A stretch of DNA of 64,000 nucleotides, from assembly GCF_009873495.1 (NCBI RefSeq), contig NZ_CP046703.1:5546501-5610500 (forward strand), given 5' to 3'. The position numbers and the translations under genes are program-made. The notes beneath the pieces were generated by a model. The model saw only the letters and a list, made by a program, of their open reading frames with translations, had not been told where the DNA came from and did no database searches. This DNA comes from Nostoc sp. ATCC 53789 (GTDB lineage: Bacteria; Cyanobacteriota; Cyanobacteriia; Cyanobacteriales; Nostocaceae). How positions within the stretch are numbered: position 1 is the stretch's first letter; every line of letters starts with the position of its first letter. This document shows, one piece after another, positions 52,731 through 61,616 of this stretch.

Positions 52731-53870
52731 CTAGAATGTGTGGGACAAAAGTTGAGCAATTTGCTGATTAATAGTTGCAACATCAAAACGCCGACTAGCA
52801 GTAGTCCTGGCATTATTAGCTATAGTTGCAGTTATTTCCGTCTCCTGAAGACAGGTGATTATTACCTGTGCAAGTTCCTGGGGTTCTCCTGGTGTCACTA
52901 GAAAACCATTAAGTCCATGTTCTACTAATTCCATTACACCCCCAGCTTTTGCTGCAACTACAGGTTTTCCACATAGCATCGCCTCAACAATCACTCTACC
53001 AAAGGGTTCTGGGGAAGTAGAGGTATGTGCCACCAAGTCACAAGCTGCCATTAACTGGGGAATATCTGAACGAAATCCTAAAAATTGGACGCGGTTTTCT
53101 AGTCCCAGATCGGCAACTTGTTGATGTAATTGTTTTACATAATCTTGTTCGCCAAACAGTGCATCCCCCACTAAAATTACTGTCACCTCTGGCGGACATT
53201 TGGCAAGAGCATCAATTAAAATATGCTGTCCTTTCCAAGGTGCAAGACGGCTAAAGTGTCCAACTACAAATTTTCCTTGCAATCCTAACTTTTGCTGTAA
53301 TTGATTAATGTCAGATTCATCAGTTTGATAAATTTTTGGATCAAAGCCGTTATAGACAACTTCGACTATATCCGAGCGTCCTCCCGCTTGAATAAAGGCT
53401 GTTTTACTAGCTTGGGAATTAGCAATTACTAATGAGGCACAACGATTAGCTAAGTTAATCGCAATGCGAAGATTAGTTTGGCTAAAATGTTCTGTGGAAA
53501 GAATATCATGTAAATGATAAACCAGAGGACGACGACTAAAAAAACTTGCTAATGCTCCGACAACTAATGCTTTCTGAGTGTTGGCATAAATTAAATCGTA
53601 TTCACGCGCTTTTTTTATTACTTTAGTAATCAAAGGTGCAAGTTGTTTTAAACTCTTTAATCCTTGTGCCAAACTGCTTTCTTTGCGAACTTGGATTGTT
53701 TGAGTTGCGAGAACTTCTACTGGGATATGATTTTGCTGTAGTAAATCTTTAAATTGTCCATCTGCAAATAAACCTACTAAAGCGCGATGAGAGTATGGTT
53801 TAGCAATATCAATTAAACATAATTCTGCACCGCCGGGTTTACCACTTTGGTCTAAGAAAAAAATTCTCAT
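52731..53870 (-). CDS. Glycosyltransferase family 4
   Basis: 379 residues. The GT4 N-terminal loop is QSGKPGGAELCLIDIAKPY (8-26), followed by VYHLHDILSTEHFS and, in the C domain, VGHFSRLAPWKGQHILI. The E-x7-E motif is EPFGRVIVEAMLCGKPV. A sugar donor for cell-surface glycan synthesis is expected; the second glycosyltransferase of the pair lies 75 bp upstream on the same strand, separated by a short hairpin repeat. The pair is distant from the main polysaccharide locus of the window. Confidence 0.9.
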   Translation of the reverse strand: MRIFFLDQSGKPGGAELCLIDIAKPYSHRALVGLFADGQFKDLLQQNHIPVEVLATQTIQVRKESSLAQGLKSLKQLAPLITKVIKKAREYDLIYANTQKALVVGALASFFSRRPLVYHLHDILSTEHFSQTNLRIAINLANRCASLVIANSQASKTAFIQAGGRSDIVEVVYNGFDPKIYQTDESDINQLQQKLGLQGKFVVGHFSRLAPWKGQHILIDALAKCPPEVTVILVGDALFGEQDYVKQLHQQVADLGLENRVQFLGFRSDIPQLMAACDLVAHTSTSPEPFGRVIVEAMLCGKPVVAAKAGGVMELVEHGLNGFLVTPGEPQELAQVIITCLQETEITATIANNARTTASRRFDVATINQQIAQLLSHTF

Positions 53871-53898
53871 AAAACTTCCTTATAATACAATACGATTC

Positions 53899-53918
53899 AG
53901 ACGCGATAAATCGCGTCT
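53899..53918. repeat. Short palindromic repeat between two glycosyltransferase genes
   Basis: AGACGCGA (53899-53906) and TCGCGTCT (53911-53918) with TAAA between are a perfect inverted pair, followed by CTACAAAGCAATTTTCGCGTCTCT, which repeats its end. A fragment of the same unit is near 28110. It may act as an mRNA hairpin within the pair. Confidence 0.75.
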
Positions 53919-53945
53919 CTACAAAGCAATTTTCGCGTCTCTAGT

Positions 53946-55115
53946 TTAATTTAATAGAACATTTCGCACTTGTTGAGCAATTTGATTCCAGTCGTAGTGT
54001 GTAGTCGCGTACTCACGACAGGCTTCTCGTGAAGGTGTGGGAATGTTTCCCAAAAGCACTTGTTCTAATTTTTCAGCAATAGCTGAGGCTTCTGTTGAAG
54101 TCGTAATTAAATCAGGTGAAAACTCTGACAAAATTTCTGGCATTCCGCCAACTGGGGTACATAAAACAGGAGTACCACAGGCTAGAGATTCGACTATTAC
54201 TAATCCAAAGCCTTCAAAAGATTGACTAGGCATTATAGTCAATTCCGCAGCTTGATAAGCTATAGGTAATTGCTCATCAGGGAGAAAACCTAAAAATTTA
54301 ATGTTGTCGTCTAATCCTAATTCTGTAGCCTGTTGTTGTAGTGCAGCTTGGATGTGACCACGACCTGCGATCGCTAGCCAAACATCTGGTATTCTGGGCT
54401 TAATTATAGCCAAAGCTTGTAATAATTTATCAACTCCCGTTCGATGCACTAAACGGCGCGATGTAAATATAATCCGGCGATTATTTGGCCAGCCTAGCTG
54501 TTTACAAGCCTCCTGGCGTGATAAATTTGGCTGAAACCAGTTGATATCAACTCCACCGGGAATAATATTAATTTTGCTCCACGGTACTTGATATTGATCA
54601 TGTAGAATTTTACCAAATGCTTTGCTTAATACAATGAAGCGATCGCAGCGATTATATGTGTTTTTTTCTATTAGGTGATGCTTAATCAAAAGACTAAGAT
54701 TCTTATTAACTACCTCTTGTTGACTTTCAGAAGCCCAAGGGCCATGAAAATTAAAAGTAACTGGTACTCCCTTTGGTAAAATATCTAAAAGTGGAAAGCT
54801 ATATAATGCAAAGTGTAGATTAATGGCATCTGGTTTATTTGTTCTTGTTTTCTGAAAGTTTGTGCGAATAGACCATAATCTTTGCCAAATAGCGCTATCG
54901 GGAGAAGCCAAGTTAGTTAGCTTAATCGGTAAATTTAGTTCAGTCTCTGGTAGACCAACTCCGCATAATTCAACCTGGTCTTTATTGGCTGCTAATTTAT
55001 GAGTTAGTTCATATATATATCTTTCTAATCCTCCAGGATTTTTGGGAAACCAGCCTAATCCCAATGTGAGAATAGATGCAGATGATGAAGCTAAGTCTTC
55101 TGGTTTATTTTTCAC
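53946..55115 (-). CDS. Glycosyltransferase family 4
   Basis: The start chosen is the GTG at 55113-55115: AGGAGA lies 7 bases upstream (55123-55128), while the ATG at 55184 has none and would add a non-conserved stretch. About 389 residues. GLGWFPKNPGGLERYIYEL is the GT4 N-terminal loop, VTFNFHGPWASE the middle, and the C domain has IFTSRRLVHRTGVDKLLQAL with E-x7-E in EGFGLVIVESLACGTPV. It probably acts with the following glycosyltransferase in one glycan. Its upstream region (430 bp) is AT-rich and contains the promoters of this gene and the + strand propeller gene. Confidence 0.9.
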   Translation of the reverse strand: MKNKPEDLASSSASILTLGLGWFPKNPGGLERYIYELTHKLAANKDQVELCGVGLPETELNLPIKLTNLASPDSAIWQRLWSIRTNFQKTRTNKPDAINLHFALYSFPLLDILPKGVPVTFNFHGPWASESQQEVVNKNLSLLIKHHLIEKNTYNRCDRFIVLSKAFGKILHDQYQVPWSKINIIPGGVDINWFQPNLSRQEACKQLGWPNNRRIIFTSRRLVHRTGVDKLLQALAIIKPRIPDVWLAIAGRGHIQAALQQQATELGLDDNIKFLGFLPDEQLPIAYQAAELTIMPSQSFEGFGLVIVESLACGTPVLCTPVGGMPEILSEFSPDLITTSTEASAIAEKLEQVLLGNIPTPSREACREYATTHYDWNQIAQQVRNVLLN

Positions 55116-55614
55116 TAATATGTCTCCTATAAATATATGAAAACAGTAGGATGTACAACTGTAAGTCCCTACAGTATGTTCCAAAGATTAATTAATAGAA
55201 TTTCCAAATCCACATTCCCAATAAGATTTTTATATAGAACACCAATTTATAAACTATTTATATGTCAACGTCAACAAGGGATAAAACCTTGTGTTTTTAT
55301 AAACTACATAATACCGATTAGGATATATATGATACTTGTCAATTGACAAGGGTAAATGCTAGATATAGAGAGCCAAAAATCACTATAAATTAATAATTGT
55401 AAAAATATCATGTATTAATATTTACCATTTTTGATTATCAAACAGTAGCTATTAATACCTTCAAGAAGGTTTTATAGATATTGGCTGAGAAATTAAATAA
55501 TAAAATGGTTTTTATAAAGATAGTGTAAAATTATCGCTCACTTATAATAATTATATTTTTTACTGATTTCCCAAAAAATGATTGTATATGAATAATTAAA
55601 AGCTAAAAAACTAT
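55116..55614. promoter_or_regulatory. AT-rich divergent promoter region
   Basis: Between the glycosyltransferase pair and the secreted propeller-like gene. No gene is visible and base composition is above 70% AT in large parts, with several A/T tracts. Promoters for both directions are expected here, but no specific element was identified. Confidence 0.4.
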
Positions 55615-57912
55615 ATGATAAATAAATTAATGACGAAGTTAGGAAAACTCCGTCATAAGCTTAATCAGCACATCAAAAAATTATCTAAACTTAGATATTT
55701 ACAAAAAAGTAAAACCTTCAGCTTTTTACTCAGTTTGACTGTTGGAGTCATTGTTACTACCCTTGGAATTACAACAGACTGGGCAACAACAGAAACACCC
55801 ACGCTTACATACAAAACATCGTGGACAAGTAATTCTATTGATAATACAAATCTGCTGGTACAAAACAATACTGAAACACCCACGCTTACTTACAAAACAT
55901 CGTGGATAGGTAACACTATTGGTAGTGGAAATCTACGGGTACAAAACAATATTGAAGCAATGTATGTTTCTCCTGATGGCACAGTTTATACCAACAGCCA
56001 TTGGGATGAGGCGGGAATGGAGGCAGCCATATATAAAGATGGTAAGGTTATTGGTGCTATTGGCGATACTCACGGCTGGAGTCGTGGAGGTGGTATCGCT
56101 GTAACAGCAAATAGTAAATATATTTACCTTGCCATGACTCAGGGATCGAAGGGGAAAACTGATGAAGATTACCCCCCTGAAGGTACAAGTTGGCATTGCG
56201 TTAGACGCTATGATTTGTCGGGAAAACCTGCACCGTTTCCTGAAGGGCGTGGCTGGGATAAAAGTATGTTAATTACCAGCGCAAAAAGTGAAGTTACTGG
56301 ATTAGCAACAGTAGGAAGCGAGTTGTATGTGAGTGATTTTGCTGCTAACCGCATTCGTGTCTATGATACTGATACGATGAAGCAAGTACGCAGTTTTACC
56401 TTTGTTAATCCAGGAGCAATAACTGTTGATCCACAAAAAAATCTGTGGATTATTCAAAGCAAAAATGGTAGTAAACCCGCCAAAATTTTACATTATTCCC
56501 AGAGTGGAAAGCAATTGCCCGAACAGATTGCAGATATCGTTGAACCAACTGCGATCGCAATTGATCGTCAAGGTAAGCTGTTAGTGGCAGAAAATGGCCC
56601 GCGTCAGCAAATATTGATTTATGACATCAAAGATCAGCCAGTACAGACGGGTAGTTTTGGTTCTAAGGGTGGTATCTACACAGGAGTTACTGGTGAAATT
56701 GGAGATTTGAAGCTTTACGGACTTACCGGAGTTGGTGCAGATGCTTCAGGTAATATCTATATAAATAGTAATGGTTTCAACAAATCGGGAACAGATTTAC
56801 GGAAATTTTCGCCATCGGGAAAACTAATATGGCGATCGCTAGGATTGATATTCGTCGATAATGCAGATGCCGATCCTAAAACTGATGGTGTAGATTTATT
56901 CACCAAACAAGAACACTATCTCATGGATTACAGTAAGCCTGCTGGTAAGCAATGGACTTACAAAGCTTACACCTTAAATCCTTTCAAATATTCTCAAGAT
57001 CCACGTCTACATACATCACCCGATGGAACCTTTGTGCGCCGCATCCAAGGAAAGCCGTTCTTGTTCCTCACAGATATGTACAACAGCTTCCTGCAAATAT
57101 ATCGTTTTAATCCAGACAAAGACGGAAAAATTGCTATTCCAGCCGGAATGTTTGTCGGTAGCAATGGCGCAGACAAACCATTTTTAGCCGGAAATTGGCC
57201 GCCAAATCAACCACAAAAAGGCGAATGGATCTGGCGCGATCGCAACGGTAATGGCAAATTTGAAAAGAACGAATATGATACCAGCAAAGATTATCCTTAT
57301 ATCGGCGGATGGTGGGTAGACAGCAAAGGAGATGTTTGGAAAGCTTTGCGAACAGAAGATGGCATTCGCCACTATCCTTTACAGGGAATAGATGCTAAAG
57401 GCAACCCCATCTACAACTATGGTTCGATGGAAAAGCAAACTACTCCCAGAATATTTAACGACTTGCGGCGGCTCGAATATTTCCCTGAAACAGATAGTAT
57501 GTATTTGTCAGGTTTCACAGTAGATCACCCCGCCTTCGGTGACGATACTGGAGTTGCTGGATCTGAAATTGCCCGTTTTGACAATTGGAGTAAAGGAAAT
57601 CGTACTCCCAAGTGGCGAATTGTGATTCCCTACGACACCACTGGCAAACGCGAAGTGTCTACAGCAGCCATGAGTGTGGCGGGCGATCGGGTATTTGCCG
57701 TGACAGTCAAAACCGCAGAGGTATATGTCTATAATGCCAAGACGGGAGCGCAAGTACAACAGTTAAAACCAGGCCCAGAAGTTGGCAGCGAAAGTGGCTG
57801 GATTGATATACCTTATGGTATCCGCGCATTCCGTCGTTCAAATGGCGAGTATCTGGTATTTGTAGAAGAAAACTGGAAAGGAAAAGTGATTATGTATCGG
57901 CTAGCAGGTTGA
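55615..57912 (+). CDS. Secreted propeller-like protein with an EF-hand-like motif
   Basis: 765 residues. A basic N terminus is followed by a membrane segment (about 34-52). Residues 60-86 and 87-113 are a tandem duplication: ETPTLTYKTSW occurs at 60-70 and 87-97 (81-bp repeat, 55792 and 55873). The rest has NHL/SMP-30-like strands (GNIYINSNGF, LWIIQSKNGS, IAIDRQGKLLVAENG) typical of six-bladed propellers. DRNGNGKFEKNEYD near residue 541 fits a calcium-binding EF-hand-like loop. It probably sits in the periplasm or outside, anchored at the N terminus. Substrate and partner are unknown; the neighbours (aspartoacylase, epimerase) give little help. Confidence 0.75.
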   Translation: MINKLMTKLGKLRHKLNQHIKKLSKLRYLQKSKTFSFLLSLTVGVIVTTLGITTDWATTETPTLTYKTSWTSNSIDNTNLLVQNNTETPTLTYKTSWIGNTIGSGNLRVQNNIEAMYVSPDGTVYTNSHWDEAGMEAAIYKDGKVIGAIGDTHGWSRGGGIAVTANSKYIYLAMTQGSKGKTDEDYPPEGTSWHCVRRYDLSGKPAPFPEGRGWDKSMLITSAKSEVTGLATVGSELYVSDFAANRIRVYDTDTMKQVRSFTFVNPGAITVDPQKNLWIIQSKNGSKPAKILHYSQSGKQLPEQIADIVEPTAIAIDRQGKLLVAENGPRQQILIYDIKDQPVQTGSFGSKGGIYTGVTGEIGDLKLYGLTGVGADASGNIYINSNGFNKSGTDLRKFSPSGKLIWRSLGLIFVDNADADPKTDGVDLFTKQEHYLMDYSKPAGKQWTYKAYTLNPFKYSQDPRLHTSPDGTFVRRIQGKPFLFLTDMYNSFLQIYRFNPDKDGKIAIPAGMFVGSNGADKPFLAGNWPPNQPQKGEWIWRDRNGNGKFEKNEYDTSKDYPYIGGWWVDSKGDVWKALRTEDGIRHYPLQGIDAKGNPIYNYGSMEKQTTPRIFNDLRRLEYFPETDSMYLSGFTVDHPAFGDDTGVAGSEIARFDNWSKGNRTPKWRIVIPYDTTGKREVSTAAMSVAGDRVFAVTVKTAEVYVYNAKTGAQVQQLKPGPEVGSESGWIDIPYGIRAFRRSNGEYLVFVEENWKGKVIMYRLAG

Positions 57913-57957
57913 GTATTTACTAGCTGATTTGCAATCTTGGTTAAAAGAGCAAAGAAA

Positions 57958-58854
57958 TTAAACTATCTCTTGCAACTTTTGACTAAGATACATCGCAATT
58001 CCTTTCTCGTAGTAAGCAGCTTCATTAATAAAAATAGGATAAACAGTAGACTCTCCCTCATAGAAAATATCTTTTCCTGCAAAAGTCAGAAACATTGGAT
58101 CGCCTGGATTCAGAGGTTCATAGTCTCTAAACTGAAGCTGGGGATGAATCATGGCTTGAATCTCCCCACTTTGCAGCCCGCCGTAAGCATCGCTTCTCGG
58201 ATAATCGATAGTCTCAATATATTGATAGAGTGTAAGCTGGCTGCTTGTCTGCGGAATATTACCTTGATTGCACCCTTCAAAATAGTCTAAAATTGCATAA
58301 ATAAGCTGCTCTGTTTGCTGAAATAATTCGGCATTTAAAATATTCTGAGCCACAGCACCAACTTCGATAACAAAACCCAATTCGCACAAAGAACGAAGAA
58401 AACCACCTTCTTTAGATTGCTGATTTACAAAAATCTTTACCATCGGATTGATAGAACTTAAATAAGCAGCTAACCGAAGTAAGAAAGGATTCAGATCGCA
58501 AAAAATCAGACTTAACCCCATGTTGGCAGTTGTGCTGTGCAAATCAACAATTACATCTACAAATGGCTGATTTTGCGGTTGCAGTACTTGTTGGATTGCT
58601 TTCGCGCGCGTATCTTCATAACTTGAGAGTTGAGGATTTTGTAAACCTTGATTGGTGAAGCAACGGTTTAAATCTCTGTCAATGTATCGTTTACCTTCTT
58701 CAATAGCTTTAAGATTGCCAAGTAATGGCAGAGTTTCAAAAGTTGTCCTGTTGATTAAATTTGGATACTGCTGAAACTTTTTGACTAGATATACTCCTGT
58801 TAACTCATTACCGTGGTTTCCTCCAACGATCGCAACTCGTTTAATCTCACTCAT
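57958..58854 (-). CDS. Aspartoacylase family metal hydrolase
   Basis: The start at 58854 gives MSEIKRVAIVGGNHGNELTG, with GAGG 6 bases upstream; a longer frame to 58962 is not conserved. About 298 residues. Zinc ligands are His14 and Glu17 in GGNHGNELTG and the later His of VDLHSTTANMG; HPQLQFRDYEPLNPGDPMF is the typical C-terminal block. The family deacylates N-acetylaspartate or related N-acyl amino acids to give aspartate and acetate; in cyanobacteria the natural substrate is uncertain. The stretch SDAYGGLQS matches a small dispersed repeat at DNA level (58173-58194) and looks inserted relative to the family pattern. Confidence 0.85.
   Translation of the reverse strand: MSEIKRVAIVGGNHGNELTGVYLVKKFQQYPNLINRTTFETLPLLGNLKAIEEGKRYIDRDLNRCFTNQGLQNPQLSSYEDTRAKAIQQVLQPQNQPFVDVIVDLHSTTANMGLSLIFCDLNPFLLRLAAYLSSINPMVKIFVNQQSKEGGFLRSLCELGFVIEVGAVAQNILNAELFQQTEQLIYAILDYFEGCNQGNIPQTSSQLTLYQYIETIDYPRSDAYGGLQSGEIQAMIHPQLQFRDYEPLNPGDPMFLTFAGKDIFYEGESTVYPIFINEAAYYEKGIAMYLSQKLQEIV
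58173..58194 (-). repeat. Small dispersed repeat in frame inside the aspartoacylase gene
   Basis: The coding strand reads AGCGATGCTTACGGCGGGCT, nearly the same as the core of the copies at 46631 and 52591 (opposite strand). It translates SDAYGG without interrupting the frame. Confidence 0.65.
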
Positions 58855-59024
58855 AACAACCTCACTGTCTCCCCGACGGTTATTGAGAATAGTGCAAGAT
58901 ACAAGATAGAAGTATAACTGCTGCTGACTAAATCTTGTAAAAGACTGACGCGAACGCTCCATGTTCGAGCCAAAATGTGATAACTGTTAAGCTGTTAGCT
59001 TTAGCACAAAAGGGGTGAAAATTT

Positions 59025-60194
59025 ATGGAGTATAATTTTCAAGCACTCGCTGAACTTTACAAAAACGCCCTCCTCAATGACGTACTCCCATTTTGGGAAA
59101 AATATTCTCTCGATTGGCAACAAGGCGGCTATTTCACTTGCCTAGATCGCGAGGGCAAAATTTATGATACAGACAAATTCATCTGGCTGCAAAACCGCCA
59201 AGTATGGACTTTTTCCATGCTTTACAACCAGCTAGAAAAACGCGAAAACTGGCTAAAAATTGCCAGCAATGGCGCTAATTTTCTTGCCCAACATGGTAGA
59301 GATAGTGATGGTAACTGGTACTTTGCTCTCACCCGTGAAGGAAAACCACTGGTTGAGCCTTACAACATCTTTTCTGATTGCTTTGCAGCGATGGCATTTA
59401 GTAAATATGCACTTGCTGGAGGCGAAGAATGGGCAAAAGATGTGGCAATGCAGGCTTATAACAACGTTTTACGCCGTAAAGATAACCCGAAAGGCAAATA
59501 TAATAAAACCTATCCCGGCACACGCCTGATGAAATCATTGGCTGTACCAATGATTTTAGCCAACCTGACTCTAGAAATGGAATGGCTGCTACCAAAAGAA
59601 ACCCTAGAAAATGTCCTAGCTGAGACTGTCCGTGAAGTGATGACCGATTTTCTCGACCCAGAACGGGGACTAATGTACGAAAATGTTGCCCCTGACGGTT
59701 CCCACATAGATTGTTTTGAGGGACGGCTAATTAACCCTGGTCACGGTATCGAAGCTATGTGGTTTATCATGGATATCGCCCACCGGAAAAACGACACCAA
59801 AACTATTAACCAAGCTGTTGATGTGGTGCTAAATATCCTAAATTTTGCTTGGGATAGCGAGTACGGCGGATTGTATTACTTTATGGATGCAGACGGTCAT
59901 CCTCCACAACAATTGGAATGGGATCAAAAATTGTGGTGGGTTCACCTAGAGTCTTTGGTCGCATTAGCAATGGGCTATCGCCTAACAGGGCGTGAGGTAT
60001 GTTGGGAATGGTATCAAAAGATGCACGATTATACCTGGTCACACTTTGCCGATTCAGAGTACGGTGAGTGGTTTGGCTATCTCAATCGACGAGGGGAAGT
60101 ATTGTTAAACCTCAAAGGTGGCAAATGGAAAGGATGTTTTCACGTACCGCGTGCATTGTATCTTTGCTGGCAGCAGTTTGAGGCATTAAAGTAA
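59025..60194 (+). CDS. AGE-family N-acylglucosamine 2-epimerase
   Basis: 389 residues, the usual length. The (alpha/alpha)6-barrel signatures are WLQNRQVWTFSMLYNQL, FSDCFAAMAFSKYALA, RLINPGHGIEAMWFIMDIA with a catalytic His, and the C-terminal GKWKGCFHVPRALYLCW, which carries the second active-site His. The family interconverts N-acetylglucosamine and N-acetylmannosamine, and in Anabaena it has been studied as a source of N-acetylmannosamine. It would supply precursors for surface glycans, in line with the nearby glycosyltransferases. GAAAATTT precedes the ATG at 59025. Confidence 0.9.
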   Translation: MEYNFQALAELYKNALLNDVLPFWEKYSLDWQQGGYFTCLDREGKIYDTDKFIWLQNRQVWTFSMLYNQLEKRENWLKIASNGANFLAQHGRDSDGNWYFALTREGKPLVEPYNIFSDCFAAMAFSKYALAGGEEWAKDVAMQAYNNVLRRKDNPKGKYNKTYPGTRLMKSLAVPMILANLTLEMEWLLPKETLENVLAETVREVMTDFLDPERGLMYENVAPDGSHIDCFEGRLINPGHGIEAMWFIMDIAHRKNDTKTINQAVDVVLNILNFAWDSEYGGLYYFMDADGHPPQQLEWDQKLWWVHLESLVALAMGYRLTGREVCWEWYQKMHDYTWSHFADSEYGEWFGYLNRRGEVLLNLKGGKWKGCFHVPRALYLCWQQFEALK

Positions 60195-60451
60195 GTTTAG
60201 CTATCTCAGCAAGCAGATTTTTCTAGCTAACCACTTAGCTAGGATTTATTGGAATTGAAAGTTTATTTGAAGTAAATGCACTTTATAAGAATCTATATAA
60301 GGAGATAACTATATAGGACTTAGGCACGGGTAAGGAAAACGAACCACAGAGGGCGCAGAGGTCACGGAGGAATGAGAGTTTTAGAGGGTTTTGGCGTAAG
60401 TCCTACTATAATGTGCTGAAAATCAAGAGTCAAAGCCACTTGCCATCTGAA
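60195..60451 (+). other. Intergenic region with a MITE-like element
   Basis: The 92-bp element at 60314-60405 is listed separately. No gene is visible in the rest; the T-rich stretch near 60470 belongs to the end of the minus-strand gene that follows. Confidence 0.5.
60314..60405. mobile_element. 92-bp MITE-like element with 12-bp inverted repeats and 5-bp direct repeats
   Basis: The left end TAGGACTTAGGC (60314-60325) and the right end GCGTAAGTCCTA (60394-60405) are inverted repeats with one mismatch. CTATA occurs directly at both sides (60309-60313 and 60406-60410). The interior contains CGAACCACAGAGGGCGCAG, the same type of core as in the element at 22805. Confidence 0.7.
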
Positions 60452-60805
60452 TTAAAGCTTTAATTTTGTTTTAATTACCACCTCATCTCTAAAGCCTACT
60501 AACACTGCTGTTCCATCCTTAACGAAAATTGGGCGTTTTAGCAGCATTGCATCGTTAGTAAATGCGTCAATCCACTGTCGCTCAGTCCAAGTCTTCTTTT
60601 CATCCCCTAAAGCTCGATAAGACTGGCCGGAGGTATTTCGCATGGGAGCAGAACCCAAAGACTTCATCCAGTTTTCGATCATCTCACTGTTGGGTGGAGT
60701 TTCTTTAGTATTGATGAATTCATATTCAATGCTATTGCTTTGGAGCCATATCAGAGCTTTTTTACAAGTGCCGCAGTTGGGAATTCCGTAAACTTGAATG
60801 GACAT
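60452..60805 (-). CDS. Spx/ArsC-family thiol protein
   Basis: The start at 60805 gives MSIQVYGIPNCGTCKKALIW, the family N terminus with the redox pair C11 and C14; a start at 60820 would add five residues. 117 residues, normal for the family. KRPIFVKDGTAVLVGFRDEV near the C terminus is typical of the Spx/ArsC group. ArsC proteins reduce arsenate with glutathione or glutaredoxin, while Spx-like ones regulate stress responses; this sequence cannot be placed more exactly. No arsenic genes are adjacent. It is a single gene. Confidence 0.8.
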   Translation of the reverse strand: MSIQVYGIPNCGTCKKALIWLQSNSIEYEFINTKETPPNSEMIENWMKSLGSAPMRNTSGQSYRALGDEKKTWTERQWIDAFTNDAMLLKRPIFVKDGTAVLVGFRDEVVIKTKLKL

Positions 60806-61286
60806 AAAGTAGTTAAGCAATAATTACCATTTTTATACATAATATAGCGGTTCTTGCTTGGGTGCAGTACAGTTTTTACCTCTCTCCAAACCTCTCACCT
60901 AAAAGGAGAGATGCTTTGAATCTTACTCCCCTTCCCTTGAAGGTAAGGGGCTGGGGGTTAGGTCTGTATTCCATGCAATTGGGAACCGCTATATAATCGA
61001 TGTAACCCTTATTTTCAGTTTTTTTGAAAGTTTATATTTTACTTCTTGTGGGTGCAGAGAGTTTATGAGAGTTTTGAACAGCAAGCACTACCCAGCCAAG
61101 ATAAAATAAGGAAAATATATTATGGTATATGCACAATCTGTAGTTTTAATAGCATTAATATCTCTGTATTCGTTAAGCACGTAAAATTTAGGTCGGTTAT
61201 TACCCACATTAGTCTGATTGTTATTAGTCAGAATGAAGTGGTGCAATAGATTGCACTCTTACCAAAGCTAAATATAGAGGTAAACT
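60806..61286 (+). other. Intergenic region with a dispersed repeat
   Basis: At 60880-60970 there is a dispersed repeat with CTAAAAGGAGAGATGCTTTG and a palindromic CCCCTTCCC/GGTAAGGGG part; a related copy lies at 27965-28000. A 67-codon frame at 61046 lacks a ribosome-binding site and was rejected. AGAGGT before 61287 is the ribosome-binding site of the next gene. Confidence 0.5.
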
Positions 61287-61469
61287 ATGTTTCCTTTTTG
61301 GGGTAATCCTTGCTATGGAAGCGAACCTATTTCGCACAAAGCTAGCTTAGAGCGGAAATTAAAATTCTTGATTTGGATACGAGATGATTTAGAGTCTAAA
61401 CTGGCTGGCATTAATGCTTCTATTGATACCATTCGGCAGCAAATAGAACGCTCAGACTCAGCTACTTAG
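61287..61469 (+). CDS. Small hypothetical protein (60 aa)
   Basis: ATG at 61287 with AGAGG 8 bases upstream. 60 residues: MFPFWGNPCYGSEPISHKAS, then a charged amphipathic helix (LERKLKFLIWIRDDLESKL) and AGINASIDTIRQQIERS, likely a helical hairpin. No domain was recognised. A good ribosome-binding site and a protein-like composition support a real gene. It lies between two unrelated genes. Confidence 0.6.
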   Translation: MFPFWGNPCYGSEPISHKASLERKLKFLIWIRDDLESKLAGINASIDTIRQQIERSDSAT

Positions 61470-61540
61470 AATTTAATTTTTGCAGAGATTTGTATTTCAA
61501 ACGACATGCTTTAATTTTATGCTTCGATAGTTGATCGGGA

Positions 61541-61569
61541 GCGATGTCTACGACGGGCTACGCCTACGC
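61541..61569. repeat. Small dispersed repeat, intergenic copy
   Basis: Begins GCGATGTCTACGACGGG and ends GCCTACGC, identical to the in-gene copy at 40837-40865. AGCGATGTCT at 61540-61549 also pairs with AGACATCGCT at 61619-61628, which overlaps the 3' end of the following minus-strand gene. Confidence 0.85.
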
Positions 61570-61616
61570 CTTGCAGAAAACCTTAAAAACAAGACGTAGA
61601 CGCATAAAGTTTGTCA

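Noticed and set aside
61046..61249. 67-codon + strand frame
   Set aside because: No ribosome-binding site and a composition like random AT-rich DNA.
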